Shown here one piece after another: positions 22,655-33,036 of a stretch of DNA of 64,000 nucleotides. The notes below the pieces were generated by a model. It saw only the letters and a list, made by a program, of their open reading frames with translations. It had not been told where the DNA came from and made no database searches. Each line of letters opens with the position of its first letter. Position 1 is the first letter of the stretch. Both the position numbers and the translations under genes were made by a program. Origin of the DNA: Aphidius gifuensis (lineage: Eukaryota; Arthropoda; Insecta; Hymenoptera; Braconidae); the NCBI RefSeq assembly GCF_014905175.1, contig NC_057793.1, positions 14,658,369 to 14,722,368 on the forward strand, written 5' to 3'.

Positions 22655-23845
22655 TACACACTTGAAACTGGATTTTAAAATGATTTCATTGGGAAAAATT
22701 TACAGTTTTTTTTAATTTATTATATGTTAGAGACACTCAGAAAGCTCAAAAGAAAGAGAAAAAATTTTTATTAGAAGTTTGAAAGCGAGAAGGACGATTT
22801 TAGAAGTTTCAAAATTGATTTTCTAGATGATGCATCAGTACGCACTTAAAACTGGAATTTTAAATGATTTCGTTGAAGGGAATTCACGATTTTTCTTATT
22901 TCTCGAATGTTAAAGATACTCGCGAAGCTCAAACGGACAAGAAAAAAAAATTATTAGAAGTTTTAAAGCCGGAGTAACGATTTTAGAAAGTAAAAAAGTG
23001 ATTTTCTAGACGATGCATCATTAGGCACATGTATTTTGTTCATCAAATCAAAAGAAATACCAAGGACAATCAGTAGCTGAGGGAAAGATGGAGCTAAGGA
23101 ATTAATATTGCCAAAAAAATTATGTTTTTAGCAACGTTAATTCCTTAGCTACAATTTTTCCTTAGCTACTGCTTTTCCTTGGACATTTTTTTCTTCTCAA
23201 AAATTAAAATTACATGTATTTTAATTATTAAATAAATAAAAATACCAAGGACAAGCTGTAGCTAAGGAAAAGATGCAGCTAGGGAATTACTGTTGCCGGA
23301 AAAATTATGTTTTAAGCAACATTAATTCCTTAGCAACATTTTTTGCTTAGCTATTGCTTATCCTTGGACATTTTTCTTTTTTCTTAGCTACAAAAATGAA
23401 AATTACATATATTTTAATTATTTAATAAATAAAAACCCCAAAGGAAAGCAGTAGCTGAGGAAAAGATGTCGCTGAGGAATAAATGTTGCGTAAAACATAA
23501 TTTTTTAAGTTTAAAAATTGTCACCCTCTCTCTAAAACTTTAAACAAAATTTGCTTCGTGTTTTTTTTAGCTTTCTGAGTATCTCTAACATTCAAGTAAT
23601 GAGAAAAATCATAAATTCTCCCGATAAAATTATTTAAGAATCCAGTTTCAAGTGCCTAATGATGCATCATCTAGAAAATCAATTTTGTAAGTTTTAAAAT
23701 CGTCACCCCGGCACTAAAATTTAAATAAAATTTTTTCTTGTTTCTCTCAGCTTCCTGAGTCTTTGTAACATTTAAGAAATGAAAAAAATCATAAATTCCT
23801 CCTAATAAAATCATTTAAGAATCCAGATCTAAGTGTCTACTGATG
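22655..23845. mobile_element. Inverted-repeat element with internal AGCTAAGGAA hairpins
   Basis: The left arm has ACTTGAAACTGGATTTTAAA and TGATGCATCA. The right arm has the complements (23640-23850, TGATGCATCATCTAGAAAAT). Each arm contains two diverged copies of a module of about 180 bp. The centre (23060-23490) is three tandem hairpin units of about 190 bp built from AGTAGCTGAGGAAAAGATG and AATTCCTTAGCTACA with complements. Confidence 0.75.
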
Positions 23846-23869
23846 CATCATCTGAAAAACCTCAGCCGT

Positions 23870-24560
23870 TTGACACAATAATTTTAATCTAATATGGAAA
23901 ATATTGCTGAGGAATTTATTTAGACTACCTATTTATTTCACATTCTTTTCTCAGCAACATTTGCCATAATTATTTAATTAAAAAGTTATCGGCCAATGTT
24001 CCTAAGGAAAGAATGTAACCAAATAAATTAATCCTGAGTCTAGATTAATTTCTAGCAATCTTTTCTATATTAAATTGAAATTATTGTGTCAAATCACTAA
24101 GAAATTAATCTAGATAACGAATTAATTCATTAGGTTACGACTTTTCCTTAGGAACATTTGCTAATAGATTTTCAATTATTAATTATGGCAAATGTTGCTG
24201 AAGAAAGAATGTGTCTAAATAAATTAATCCGGAGTCTAAATAAATTCCTCAGCAATATTTTTTCGGTCAAATTCTTTCCTTAGCAACATCTGCTATAGTT
24301 ATTTAACACAATAATTTTGATTGAATATAGAAATCATTGCTGTGGAATTAATCTAAATTATAAATTGATTTTTTTGGTTACATTCTTTCTTTAGCAACAT
24401 TTGCCAATAGCTATTTAACTAATTATTTATGGCAAACTTTGATAGCCAAATAAATCAATTCGTAATCTAGATTAATCTAAATTATTTTTTCAGCAATATT
24501 TTCCATGATTAAATCAATTTATTATGGCAAATGTTGCTGAAGAATTAATGAAAATTGTTA
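23870..24560. repeat. Array of diverged hairpins with TTGCTGAGGAAT / TTCCTTAGCAACA
   Basis: AAATGTTGCTGARGAAAGAATGT-type blocks alternate with complements such as CATTCTTTCCTTAGCAACAT, giving at least four potential hairpins of about 100-200 nt. The words resemble the hairpin core at 23060-23490, so the two arrays may be related. Confidence 0.65.
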
Positions 24561-24848
24561 GTTTATTTATTACATACATACTTCTTTCTACTACTTATCG
24601 GAATGTCTTTCGTTTATATTTTTTAACAAAATTATTATAATGTTTACGATAAGCAAAAAATAAAATAAGATCGGGTACACATAGCAACGAATGAACAAAA
24701 TAAAAAATAAATTAATTAAACAAAAAAAAAAATGAATTATCATAAACAGCCAATCAAATACCTCGAAGAGAGGCTTCAATCTCTTTTTTATAAAAGGAGA
24801 AAATAATTAAGATTTTTTCTTTATAATTGTTTAAAAATTTCTTTAAAT
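24561..24848. other. AT-rich spacer
   Basis: I see no feature. A hydrophobic minus-strand frame here is a product of T-rich sequence. Confidence 0.4.
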
Positions 24849-25850
24849 GAATGCCAACACACAACACAGATTTCGATTTGCAACACACATTAATTGGAAT
24901 TTCTAGTAGTCGCTTATTAGTCGTTTCTTACATTACTATATTCGTATGTCGTTAAAACGTTAATAACTCAGGCACAAAGCGTCGTAGATGCAAAATTCGA
25001 AAACAATTACTATTCGAAATTTTATGTACGTATATCAGAAGAGGCTGCATTAATATGCCGTCAAAAACTGGCCATAAAATTTGTTCGATATTTCTTATCT
25101 CTTTTAAGGTATTTTTTGAATTCTATTTTACAGTATAATCTCTCTATAGTGCCATCGTCGGATCTCAAATTTTTGGAATTTATGATGGAGAGCGTCTCCC
25201 ACTTCGCGTCAAGGTGAATCGAGTGAGCGTGACGGATAAAGTAATAAAATGAGAAACAATATACATACGTCACACACATATACCGATATACACACCGATA
25301 TACACCAACACATACACAGGTAGGGACATTCTGTAGTGGGGGAAAAAATTCTCCTACGCTCACGCTCGATGTCACTATAGAGAGTTTATACTGTATTATT
25401 TGTACAATTTTTATTGCACACATTTTATTCATAACGTAATTATCAATGCATATTGATTTATTATATCTATTGACAGAAGGAAATTACAGTCATGGAAGAG
25501 AGAGACTTCAAAGTTTTCCCGATTATTTCTTTCGATTCATTGATTGCTTATTTATTTAGCACGAACCGAAATCGTGCAATACTGCATTTATTTAATTATT
25601 GTCAATATAATATATTGTTATATATTGTAACATAACATTGTTACCATCTCAAGAAATTTTAGATTTTACATAACAAGCGAAGATCAACTGAAATCAACAC
25701 AAAAAGACCAGTCATTTATTCTTAGGATAGAAAGTGGCAAGAATTGTTCCTTAAATGAATGCTAACACACAACACAGATTTCAATTTGCACACACTTCAA
25801 TTGGAATTTCTGGTAGTTGCTTATTAGTCGTTTCTTACATTACCAATCAA
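24849..25850. repeat. Direct repeat pair of about 95 bp, 909 bp apart
   Basis: 24849-24945 and 25758-25850 share AATGCYAACACACAACACAG, ATTGGAATTTCTRGTAG and GCTTATTAGTCGTTTCTTAC. The interval contains a MITE at 25129-25395 and the dispersed ATAACTCAGGCACAAA segment at 24965. It could be a tandem duplication of flanking DNA, or short terminal direct repeats. Confidence 0.8.
25129..25395. mobile_element. TA-flanked MITE with CAGTATAAWCTCTCTATAG termini
   Basis: The left end TA-CAGTATAATCTCTCTATAG and the complementary right end CTATAGAGAGTTTATACTG-TA form termini of about 28 bp with two mismatches, continuing into CGATG/CATCG. The length is 267 bp. The interior includes a CA-rich run with ACCGATATACAC repeats. 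The TA target and CAGT start are typical of Tc1/mariner-pogo MITEs. Confidence 0.9.
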
Positions 25851-26422
25851 AATTATTTCAAAATTTTCATAAAAAAAATACGTAGATAAAATAGTTTGGA
25901 TTTTTCTTGATACAGTGAAATATTTTGCAACTTATTGTAGTGCGAATATTAGACTATATTACAAACTAGATTTATAAAATTGGTTGGGTTGAGAGTGAAT
26001 GTTTTTTAATGGTATGCATAAGATAGAATTGTATGATTGTATGGATCTTGCTTGTATCAATGGTGGCTCTCTTTGGTTTTTGAAGGGAAGACACTTTTTT
26101 GTAAAAATAATAACCAATAAAGTGACCGCAAAGCATTTGTTTTCATTACTTTTAGCAGGCAAAAACTATTAAGAATTTGAAGAAAGAAGAAGAATAATAT
26201 TTGAATTTTAATAATTCGTATGACTAAATTGATGAAAAATTAACAATGCATATCGATTGAAAAAAACTTGCACGGTCCTCTTTGAAAGTTATCCATCTCA
26301 CCATTCGATGTATATTCTAAATTATTTTTTTTTTTTGAATAATTTATTTGATGATAATTAATAAAATTATTATTGTCATAATTTTCACTCAATTGTGTTT
26401 CTAAAAACGGTTTTAATGACGA
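25851..26422. other. Intron, no feature seen
   Basis: AT-rich; a 67-codon minus-strand frame here has no recognisable motif. Confidence 0.4.
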
Positions 26423-26903
26423 TTAAAGGCATGTGGCCACTAGCATAGTTTTTCGACCAAGTTCTATGCCATAGCACTATGGAAGAAAAAGTTCACATAT
26501 AACGGCTATAGGGCGGCGTTTTAATCGTTTTTTGAAATTGTTTCAGCTGTACCAACTTGCTTAGAAACACATAAAAAATAAATAAAAATATAACATTTCT
26601 TATTTGTTGACAATTTGATATTTTGACAGTCAATCATTATACATATGTACTATACATGTGGAAAAATAAACAAACAAATTTATTAATAACGCTAACCATT
26701 GTTGTTGTATTTTTTCAATGTTGGCTGTATCCAAAAAAACTAGTGTGAAGTTAACGGTTCTATGCTGAAAATGCTGCGTGCAGCACTTTTTCAACATAGT
26801 CCTCAGCGGCCATTTTCTAGTAAATTTTTAGTGAGATATAGTGACACAAGTGCTATAGCATAGAACTTGGTCGAAAAACTATGCTAGTGGCCACATACCT
26901 TAA
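26423..26903. mobile_element. piggyBac-like MITE, about 55-bp TIRs, TTAA flanks
   Basis: The left end is TTAAAGGCATGTGGCCAC and the right end GTGGCCACATACCTTAA. The inverted repeat continues through AGCATAGTTTTTCGACCAAG to AGTGC/GCACT, about 55 bp with few mismatches. TTAA at both ends supports the piggyBac superfamily. The interior has no transposase. Confidence 0.9.
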
Positions 26904-26960
26904 GATATGACGTCGGTGTTAACTTTTTGAAACTCGGAAAAATTAAGAATTCAAAGAGAA

Positions 26961-27143
26961 ATGCAAAAGACTCGGGTTCCAATCACGGTGGAGGAACTTC
27001 TTAATTTTTCCAAGTTTCTGTTTTTTGAGAATGGCTTTGAACGATGGCATGATTATGGCCGCTGGTTAGGCTTAGTCACGCGTCAAGCCTTACGACGCTT
27101 TCTATGTCCGCGACAAACCGTTGATATTGAGAAGCGTTCTTAA
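26961..27143 (+). other. Unrecognised 60-codon open frame
   Basis: A frame from the ATG at 26961 to TAA at 27141 is richer in GC and has a more protein-like composition than its surroundings (charged and aromatic residues, for example GFERWHDYGRWLGL). I do not recognise it. It lies about 280 bp before the K2P exon acceptor and is not in a position to be a channel exon, because the filter exon joins directly to 3164. It may be a transposon fragment. The minus strand also has a stretch with few stops here. Confidence 0.25.
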
Positions 27144-27424
27144 AACTTATTATAGGGTTCAGAAGAAGACACACAAAAAATGGAAAGATTACCATATTTT
27201 CTTTAACAAGAAAAAATTTTTCACATCGAAACATACTTTTTTTTTGGAACCTTCTTCCAAAAAGTTAATATTTTCTTAGGTAGAGCGTGTTTAAAATCAA
27301 GAGGTTAGTTAGCCGAACTATTTCTTATAGCATTCTAGCTTTTGGCTACTGCAAGGAATTTTTTTCAGTGTATGTAATAAAACGAAATTTCATGCATTTT
27401 TTTTTTTTTTTTTTGAATAAATAG
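27144..27424. other. End of the intron and acceptor region
   Basis: It contains TTTTTTTCAGTGTATG near 27362, like a CACTGAAAAAAA MITE end, then a T tract of more than 15 and the acceptor TAG at 27422-27424. Confidence 0.5.
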
Positions 27425-27802
27425 GTTACGGCAACTTGGTCCCAACTACTATGTCCAGCAAAATTCTAATGATTTTGTATGCTCTTCTGGGAATTCCGAT
27501 GAATGGAATCCTGCTTTCCCAGCTGGGTGATTTTTTCAGCGTCATTTTTATTCGAGCACATGAAAAATACAAATCCTACAAAGAAAATCACCGTGATGAA
27601 TTTACAAAGAAATTAGCACCATTAGAAACTCGAAAAGCTGGTTTAGCTGCAAGAGTTCTGATGTACTTGGCCCCAGGATTTGTTATGTTTATTTTTTTTC
27701 CAGCTTCAGTTATTTCCTATTACGAAGAAACAACTTATAACGAAGCGGTGTACTACGCTTTTGTAACATTGACAACTATTGGATTCGGTGATATCGTTGC
27801 AG
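27425..27802 (+). CDS. K2P potassium channel exon: filter 1, M2, M3, pore 2
   Basis: 378 nt, phase 1 at both ends. It opens with GT TAC GGC, completing the first filter as TIGYGN with the exon at 2994-3164. In order: M2 (about residues 12-30, containing ILMILYALLGIPMNGILL), a charged cytosolic linker (EKYKSYKENHRDEFTKK and onward), M3 (VLMYLAPGFVMFIFFPASV), then the second pore helix and filter VTLTTIGFGD. The donor is G|GTTTGT at 27802/27803, a weaker match than the first. Two P loops with GYG and GFG are diagnostic of K2P channels, which act as dimers in the plasma membrane. The M2-M3 layout fits the insect ORK1-like branch, though TREK-type or other K2P members cannot be excluded by eye. 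M4 and the C-terminal tail are not in this exon. Confidence 0.96.
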
Positions 27803-28149
27803 GTTTGTTTACTATTTATATACTATTTATGTTCTTTAACTAATGTTTGATGGCAGTGCATTAATATTGACAATCATTAAATCACCATGTCTTGTAAATG
27901 ATTATTAAAATCTATGGTAATTTCAAAAGATAATGAATATAACCCTACCGATCCAGTGCGTCGAATTTTACCTTATTATCTGTGGTGGTTTCGAAGTGTA
28001 TACAATTCATAAAAGTTACATAATTTACACATACTTTTTTTCCTATAACAGTAAGCTTTATCGATCTTTAACTTGATTTTTACTTATATATCATTGTAAG
28101 CTCTTTCTCAGTGTGGCATCAGTAGTACGAGTTCTGTACGAGTTACTTG

Positions 28150-28455
28150 TAAGAGTTCTGGATCACGGAAAACCACGAGATTGTGGGTTGGTTGGGTGGG
28201 TGGTATTCAAATAGATTTTTGGGTAGAAAGGTAGAAAAGAGAATGAGAGAGGGGAATAAGAGTGAAGAGTATTTTCGAATTTCAAAGCGGCCATTTTTAT
28301 TTTTATTTTTTCTGAACTTGTGAAAAAAAAAGTGTTTCAAAGAAGATTTAAGAGTGAAGAACTCACGGACTTCTGAATTTAAAGCGAGCGCACTATCCCC
28401 ATGAACACGGCTCAATCTTATTGGATGTTGAAAGTAGAAGGTGAGTGATACTGGA
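28150..28455 (-). mobile_element. tRNA-derived SINE-like retroposon, copy 1
   Basis: Read on the minus strand, this matches 51231-51505 across about 280-300 bp: AGTATCACTCACCTTCTAC, CATCCAATAAGATT, a tRNA-like head with GGGGATAG(T/C)GCGCTCG and AGAAGTCCGTGAGTTC, an AAACACTTTTTTT run, a pyrimidine-rich body (CTCATTCTCTTTTCT) and a 3' part near ATCCAGAACT. Two independent insertions of one family support retroposition. Copy 1 is more diverged in the head. Confidence 0.83.
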
Positions 28456-29269
28456 ACATTTGAAAATTTGTTGCAAAGAAAAGAATTATATATTTATTCA
28501 TTTAACAATTAAATAGTTGATAAAATTCTTTTGAATACTGTATTATGACATTTTGAATCAGATACCTTCTCGGACTGTTGCTATGGGAATTAGTATATTT
28601 AAGGCATTATTTATAAATAAATATAAATAAATATTAAATATATAATTGGTTTGTCTGATTTTTAGGCCAAACATTAATACCAAAAACTAAAATATGAGAC
28701 CTATAATAATAATAATAATAATCTGAAACGTAATTTCGTAGCTCAAAATCATAAAATAAACTCTCAAATAAAATTATAATAATAATAACCTAAAGAATGA
28801 AACGAATCAAAGTAAAACAATAAAATCTGCTGAATATCCAACTGCAACACTGTAACGTAACGGTAACTGAACGGTAACAAAACGGAAATTTAACGGAAAC
28901 TCAATCTTAATCTTAAACGTAATCGTAATATCAAAGAAAATCGTAGTCGTAATTTAAAAGCACAAAATTGACACCAGAAACTCAATCAAACAAACCTTCC
29001 ATAGACTCAGTCTTCGAGGAAAACCTCAGGGTCGCTTAGTGTGTGGGTTATGAAGAGAGGGACGGGTAAAGTTGTGTGTGAGAATAGTTAAATAATAAAT
29101 TTAATAAACAGAATTTGAGCAAAGCAGTAAATCAACAATTATATTCAAAATCTCAATAACAAAATACAAGACATAATTAAAAACGTATCGAAAGAACAAT
29201 ATCAGCATATTTTCATAACAAAAATTAGAATCAATAATACTTCAACTTAATCGTAATCTGCTCAGGTAG
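28456..29269. other. Low-complexity region with AACGGTAA / AATCGTAA words
   Basis: 28855-28950 has short repeats of CGTAACGGTAACTGAACGG and CTTAATCTTAAACGTAATCG. At about 29023, CCTCAGGGTCGCTTAGTGTG through GAGAGGGACGGG resembles 34828-34870 (CTGGGTCGCTCAGTATGCTG through GAGAGGGACG), a dispersed motif of unknown identity. Confidence 0.45.
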
Positions 29270-29385
29270 AAAAATACGGTTGGCCCGACCTCGATCCGAG
29301 GTAACACCCGACTTTAAAGCTCGGAGAAACCTCGGGTACAAAACTTGGCCCGAAGTCGGGGCGTTACGCTTCCCGAGTTAAAATC
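29270..29385. repeat. GC-rich self-complementary patch of CTCGG / CCCGA words
   Basis: About 115 bp, far richer in GC than its flanks, with GGCCCGACCTCGATCCGAGG, AAGCTCGGAGAAACCTCGGG, GGCCCGAAGTCGGGGCG and TTCCCGAGTT. Several overlapping hairpins are possible, such as CCTCGATCCGAGG. Probably the core of a small inverted-repeat element. Confidence 0.55.
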
Positions 29386-29725
29386 GAGATTATAAAAAAC
29401 TAAAAAATGAGTATTATATTAATGCAGAAAACTTTTATAGTCAAACACAATAGTCCTGAGTTTCTTTATAATTTATTCAATCTAAACAATTGATAAAAAT
29501 ATAATTATGACTTATATTTATTTTTATTTTATTATTTTAAACTTAAATTGACAGATCAAAACATTTTTAACATTATATTTCATGAAAATGAACCCTAATT
29601 TTACGAAAAAAAAAGTCACTAGATTGGAATTGTCCAGTGGGTGACTTTACTGACAGCTGCAGATTTTTTATTTCAACACTTAAATAATAATTTCCTGTGA
29701 GAAATCAATTTTTTTTTTATTAACG

Positions 29726-30409
29726 TTTGGCAACTTTCATTCCTTAGAACATTTTTCCCATAGCTTTTGAATTTTTTTTTTCATTTTAAAAAATTCAAAA
29801 GCTATGGGAAAAATGTTCTATGGAATGAAAGTTGCCAAATGTTAATTTGTAAAAAATTAATTACTCAACGGGAATTATTATTTGGCAACTTCCATTCCTT
29901 AGAACATTTTTCCCATAGCTTTTGAATTTTTTAAAATGACAAAAAGCTATGGGAAAAATGTTCTATGGAATGGAAGTTGCCAAATGTTTATTTAAAAAAA
30001 ATTGTTTTCTCAAAGGAAATTATTATTTGGCAACTTCTATCTCATAGCATATTTTTCTCATAGCTTTTGAATTTTTTAAAATGACAAAAAGCTATGGGAA
30101 AAATGTTCTATGGAATGGAAGTTGCCAAATGTTAATTTTTAAAAAATTAATTACTCAACGGAAATTATTATTTGGCAACTTCTATCCCATAGAACATTTT
30201 TCCCTATAGCTTTTGAATTTCTTAAAATGAAATGGGAAAAATGTTCTAAGGAATAGAAGTTGCCAAATAATAATTTCCTTTGAGAAATTAATTTTTTAAA
30301 AATTAAGATTTGACAACTTCTATTCCATAAAACATTTTTCCCATAGCTTTTTGTCATTTTAAAAAATTCAAAAGCTATGGGAAAAATGTTTTACGGAATG
30401 GAAGTTGCA
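29726..30409 (+). repeat. Array of five near-perfect hairpins (hpRNA-like)
   Basis: The hairpins are at 29726-29839, 29881-29983, 30026-30129, 30171-30267 and 30309-30409 (starts spaced 155, 145, 145, 138). Each has a left arm TTTGGCAACTTCYATTCC / TTAGAACATTTTTCCCATAG / CTTTTGAATTTTTTA, a tiny loop and the complementary right arm, giving stems of about 45 bp. Linkers (AATTAATTACTCAACGG and the complementary AATTTCCTTTGAG) can also pair with each other. Arrays of this layout are known as sources of endogenous siRNA in insects (hpRNA loci). Whether this one is transcribed is unknown, but plus-strand K2P pre-mRNA would include it. Confidence 0.93.
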
Positions 30410-30589
30410 TAATATTAATATCTGATGACCTGTAGCAACTTTATAAACTGTAGATGATGTTCATCAATAATCACTACTAATTATTGACACTATTATAATT
30501 AATAAAACTTGCATTTACTTTGAAGCATTCACAGCCGTAATACAATTATTTTTTTTTTATTGAGAGATGAACGCTAGCTATATGTAACT
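30410..30589. other. AT-rich spacer
   Basis: No feature seen. Confidence 0.4.
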
Positions 30590-30790
30590 GACAGATTGAC
30601 AGCGTACAGCGAAGTGACAGTATGGACGCCATGGACGCTTGGCTCTTACCGGCCGGCGTCTTCTCTCTCTCGCTCGAAATCGCGTGCGCGCATCGTTGCC
30701 GGGATAACCCGAAACTCGCTCGACAATGTAACTGGGGTGGCACACAACGCGCGAGTATACGACGTAGTATTTGACTCTAACAAAGGATTT
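30590..30790. other. CpG-rich island of unknown role
   Basis: About 200 bp with many CpG dinucleotides (CCGGCCGGCGTC, TCGCGTGCGCGCATCG, CAACGCGCGAG) in AT-rich surroundings. A GACGCC...GGCGTC inverted pair spans 30624-30660. TGGACGCTTGGCTCTTACC near 30630 resembles TGACGCTTGGCTTTTAC at 60924. It could be a promoter, an old 5' exon or a transposon end. Open frames on both strands here are not convincing. Confidence 0.4.
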
Positions 30791-30899
30791 TTCTCAAGTT
30801 TTTTTTTTTCAAACATAGATCAATAAATAATGGAATAAATAGAGTTAGCCTCTCCAATGTTTTTTTTTTCTTTTTACTTTACAATTTTTTTACAATTAC

Positions 30900-31010
30900 C
30901 ACAGAAAAAATAGCTTTAAGTTGGATTAATGATAAAAGAGAACTTTCTGAAGGTAAAAATTATACTCTGCCTTGGGGTTATGCAAAAGAACTTAGAAATA
31001 AAATTGAATA
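30900..31010 (+). pseudogene. Short coding-like remnant
   Basis: A plus-strand frame without stops, ending in TAA at 31009, has a protein-like composition (TEKIALSWINDKRELSEG followed by a YTLPWGYAKEL stretch). There is no start, and I cannot name a family. Possibly the tail of a transposon gene. Confidence 0.25.
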
Positions 31011-31145
31011 AATAAAACAATGTAATATGATCGAAATAAAAATTTATTTATTGAATTATCTATTTATTCATTTATTTATTCACTACAAAGATGTCTGATC
31101 CACCCACTGGTTGTGTGAATTATCGAATCCTAGATATTTTACATA

Positions 31146-31440
31146 TCAGGAGACCCGGTAGGGTCTCGCCTCAATTTTAGAACGAAAAAAATATATAGAA
31201 CGAACGCGAACTCTCTTACCGGGTATAAGTATTTTAAGTTTGTGCTCTGTGACGTCATAATTTCTAATTTATTAATTTCTAGGATTGGCCGAAAAAAAAA
31301 AATAAAAATAGTTTTATCATATATATCGTTGGCCCTCTTTCTAATAAGCCTACTTTCGATTTTTTCCAATAACTAATAAAAAAGATATCAACATCTGTAA
31401 AAGCCGAAAACAAAAACTTATTAAAAAATAAATTTCTCAG
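31146..31440. repeat. Dispersed element with GAGACCCGGTAGGGTCTC head, copy 1
   Basis: It opens with a perfect 7-bp hairpin GAGACCC-GGTA-GGGTCTC (31150-31167). Then follow AACTCTCTTACCGGGTAT, TTTAAGTTTGTGC, a TGACGTCA palindrome, a TTTCTAATAAGCCTA block and ACAAAAACTTATTAAAAAAT. The same order is seen at 34936-35235. I could not assign a class. Confidence 0.82.
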
Positions 31441-31568
31441 CTAAATGTCCTCGTTGCCCCGACTCTCGAGACGTTTCATGTCGTACATACGGATATGCAT
31501 GTATGCATGGTTATCGATTATTTTCTTGTCCATGTGTGTGCTTGTTCTTTTAATTCCTTCCCTAGCCA

Positions 31569-32437
31569 TATATATGGGGCATTCCGTCAAATCACCGAGT
31601 CATCGGCCTGATTCCCTACCGATTCACTTTGGAAATTTTCTAGGTGTATTTTGGACCAAAAACGACCTTATTTCTTTTCATTTTTTCCACCATTTTACAC
31701 CATAAAATAATTTTTTTTTTTCTACTATTTAGTATTTCCAAATTAGACAGGTTTGTACCCTAAAATTTTCTATAAATACTGTAAAGTCACCTATAAATTT
31801 TAGAATGCCGAGAATACATTAATTTTTATAACTGATTAAAAAAAAATTTTTTTACCAATTTTAAAATAATCTAATTTTAGAATAATCTAATAATGGTTTC
31901 TTGTAGAGAAATCAAAAATAAAAATAAATGATATCTGGGCAAATTTTGGTTCTTTCCATATTTCGAGGGTAAAAGCTTCAAAAATTGAATTTTAAGCATC
32001 GCAGTTTTCCTATCTTTCCATCTTTAAATATAGGGAAAAACAAAATTCATCAAGATATCATTTATTTTTATTTTTGATTTCTCTACAAGAAACCATTATT
32101 AAATTTTTCTATTTTTAAAATTCGTAAAAAAAATTTTTTTTAATCAGTTATAAAAAAATTAGTAATTATTCTCGGCCCATTCTCAAATTTTTATGGGTGA
32201 CTTGTTTTTACCTCGAGATGATATGGGAAAAATTTCAGAATTTTAAACCTGGTCTAATTTGAGAAATAATCGATAGTAGGAAAAAAAAAATTATTTTATG
32301 GTGTAAAAATGGTGGAAAAAAATTAAAAAAAAATAAGGTCGTTTTTTGGTCCAAAATACACCACCTAAAAATTTCCAAGTGAATCGGTAGGGTCAGGCCG
32401 ATGACTCGGTGATTTGACTTGGAATGCCCCATATATG
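31569..32437. mobile_element. Palindromic MITE with GGGGCATTCC termini, copy 1
   Basis: The left end ATATGGGGCATTCCGTCAAA is mirrored at the right by TTTGACTTGGAATGCCCCAT. The arms match through CACCGAGTCATCGGCC, ATTTTGGACCAAAAACGACC and ACACCATAAAATAA to an axis near 32000. Open frames on both strands are products of the palindrome. A related terminus starts the element at 63016. Confidence 0.9.
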
Positions 32438-32719
32438 TTTCAATTTTTTGATTTATTTATATGCAAGAAGATTTGTTATTTCTTTTATTTCATATATATA
32501 TAGATGATGTAATGGGCTGGCTAAGATTTAATTTTATTTATTTTTTGTACAAGTGATTTTTGTTTTAGATAATCAGGGATAATAATGGGATGAGGTACAA
32601 GTTAATTTTGATTTGCTTTTTATTGGTATCCTCAGCTCGATACTCCTACTCTGTACATGCAATTTTAATTATTGGTAAAATTAATTTTATTAATTTTGAC
32701 ATATATATTAATTTACACT
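32438..32719. other. AT-rich spacer
   Basis: No feature seen. Confidence 0.4.
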
Positions 32720-33036
32720 AGATGAGCTGTTTATTTATTTATCATAGCTTTAATAATCAAAAGTAGTGAAATATAAAAAAAAATAGCAAAATTTTAAAAT
32801 ATAAAGTTGAATAATTTGCTGGATAAAAAAAAAAAAAATTAGGCGCTTTTTATTATAATATTATTAAAATGTATCGCATATTCGCATTAGCGTTATCGTG
32901 AAAAAGCGCCTAATTTTTTTTTTTTTTTTTAATCTAGCAAATTATTCAACTTTATACTTTAAAATTTTGCTATTTTTTTTTATATTTTACTTCTTTTGAT
33001 TATTAAAGCTATGATAAAAAAATAAACAGCTCATCT
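32720..33036. mobile_element. Palindromic MITE with AGATGAGCTGTTTATTT termini
   Basis: 317 bp. Arms of about 130 bp match almost perfectly, from AGATGAGCTGTTTATTT to ATTAGGCGCTTTTT. The loop is about 60 nt and includes ATGTATCGCATATTCGC. It ends just before the Polinton relics begin. Confidence 0.92.

Larger units (their letters stand above)
3165..27424 (+). other. 24.3-kb intron splitting the first selectivity filter
   Basis: The donor is G|GTAAGT at 3164/3165. The acceptor is a long T tract followed by AATAAATAG at 27416-27424. It is a phase-1 intron inside the first glycine codon of GYG. An intron at this position is a known feature of many animal K2P genes. Nearly all of the sequence inside is repeat or transposon, itemised separately. 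Confidence 0.9.

Noticed and set aside
29726..30409. CRISPR array
   Set aside because: The repeats are hairpins with paired arms and no unique spacers, and the genome is eukaryotic.
31445..31705. 86-codon frame and the minus-strand frame at 32235-32432
   Set aside because: Both fall in or on the edge of the GGGGCATTCC palindrome and share complementary sequence.
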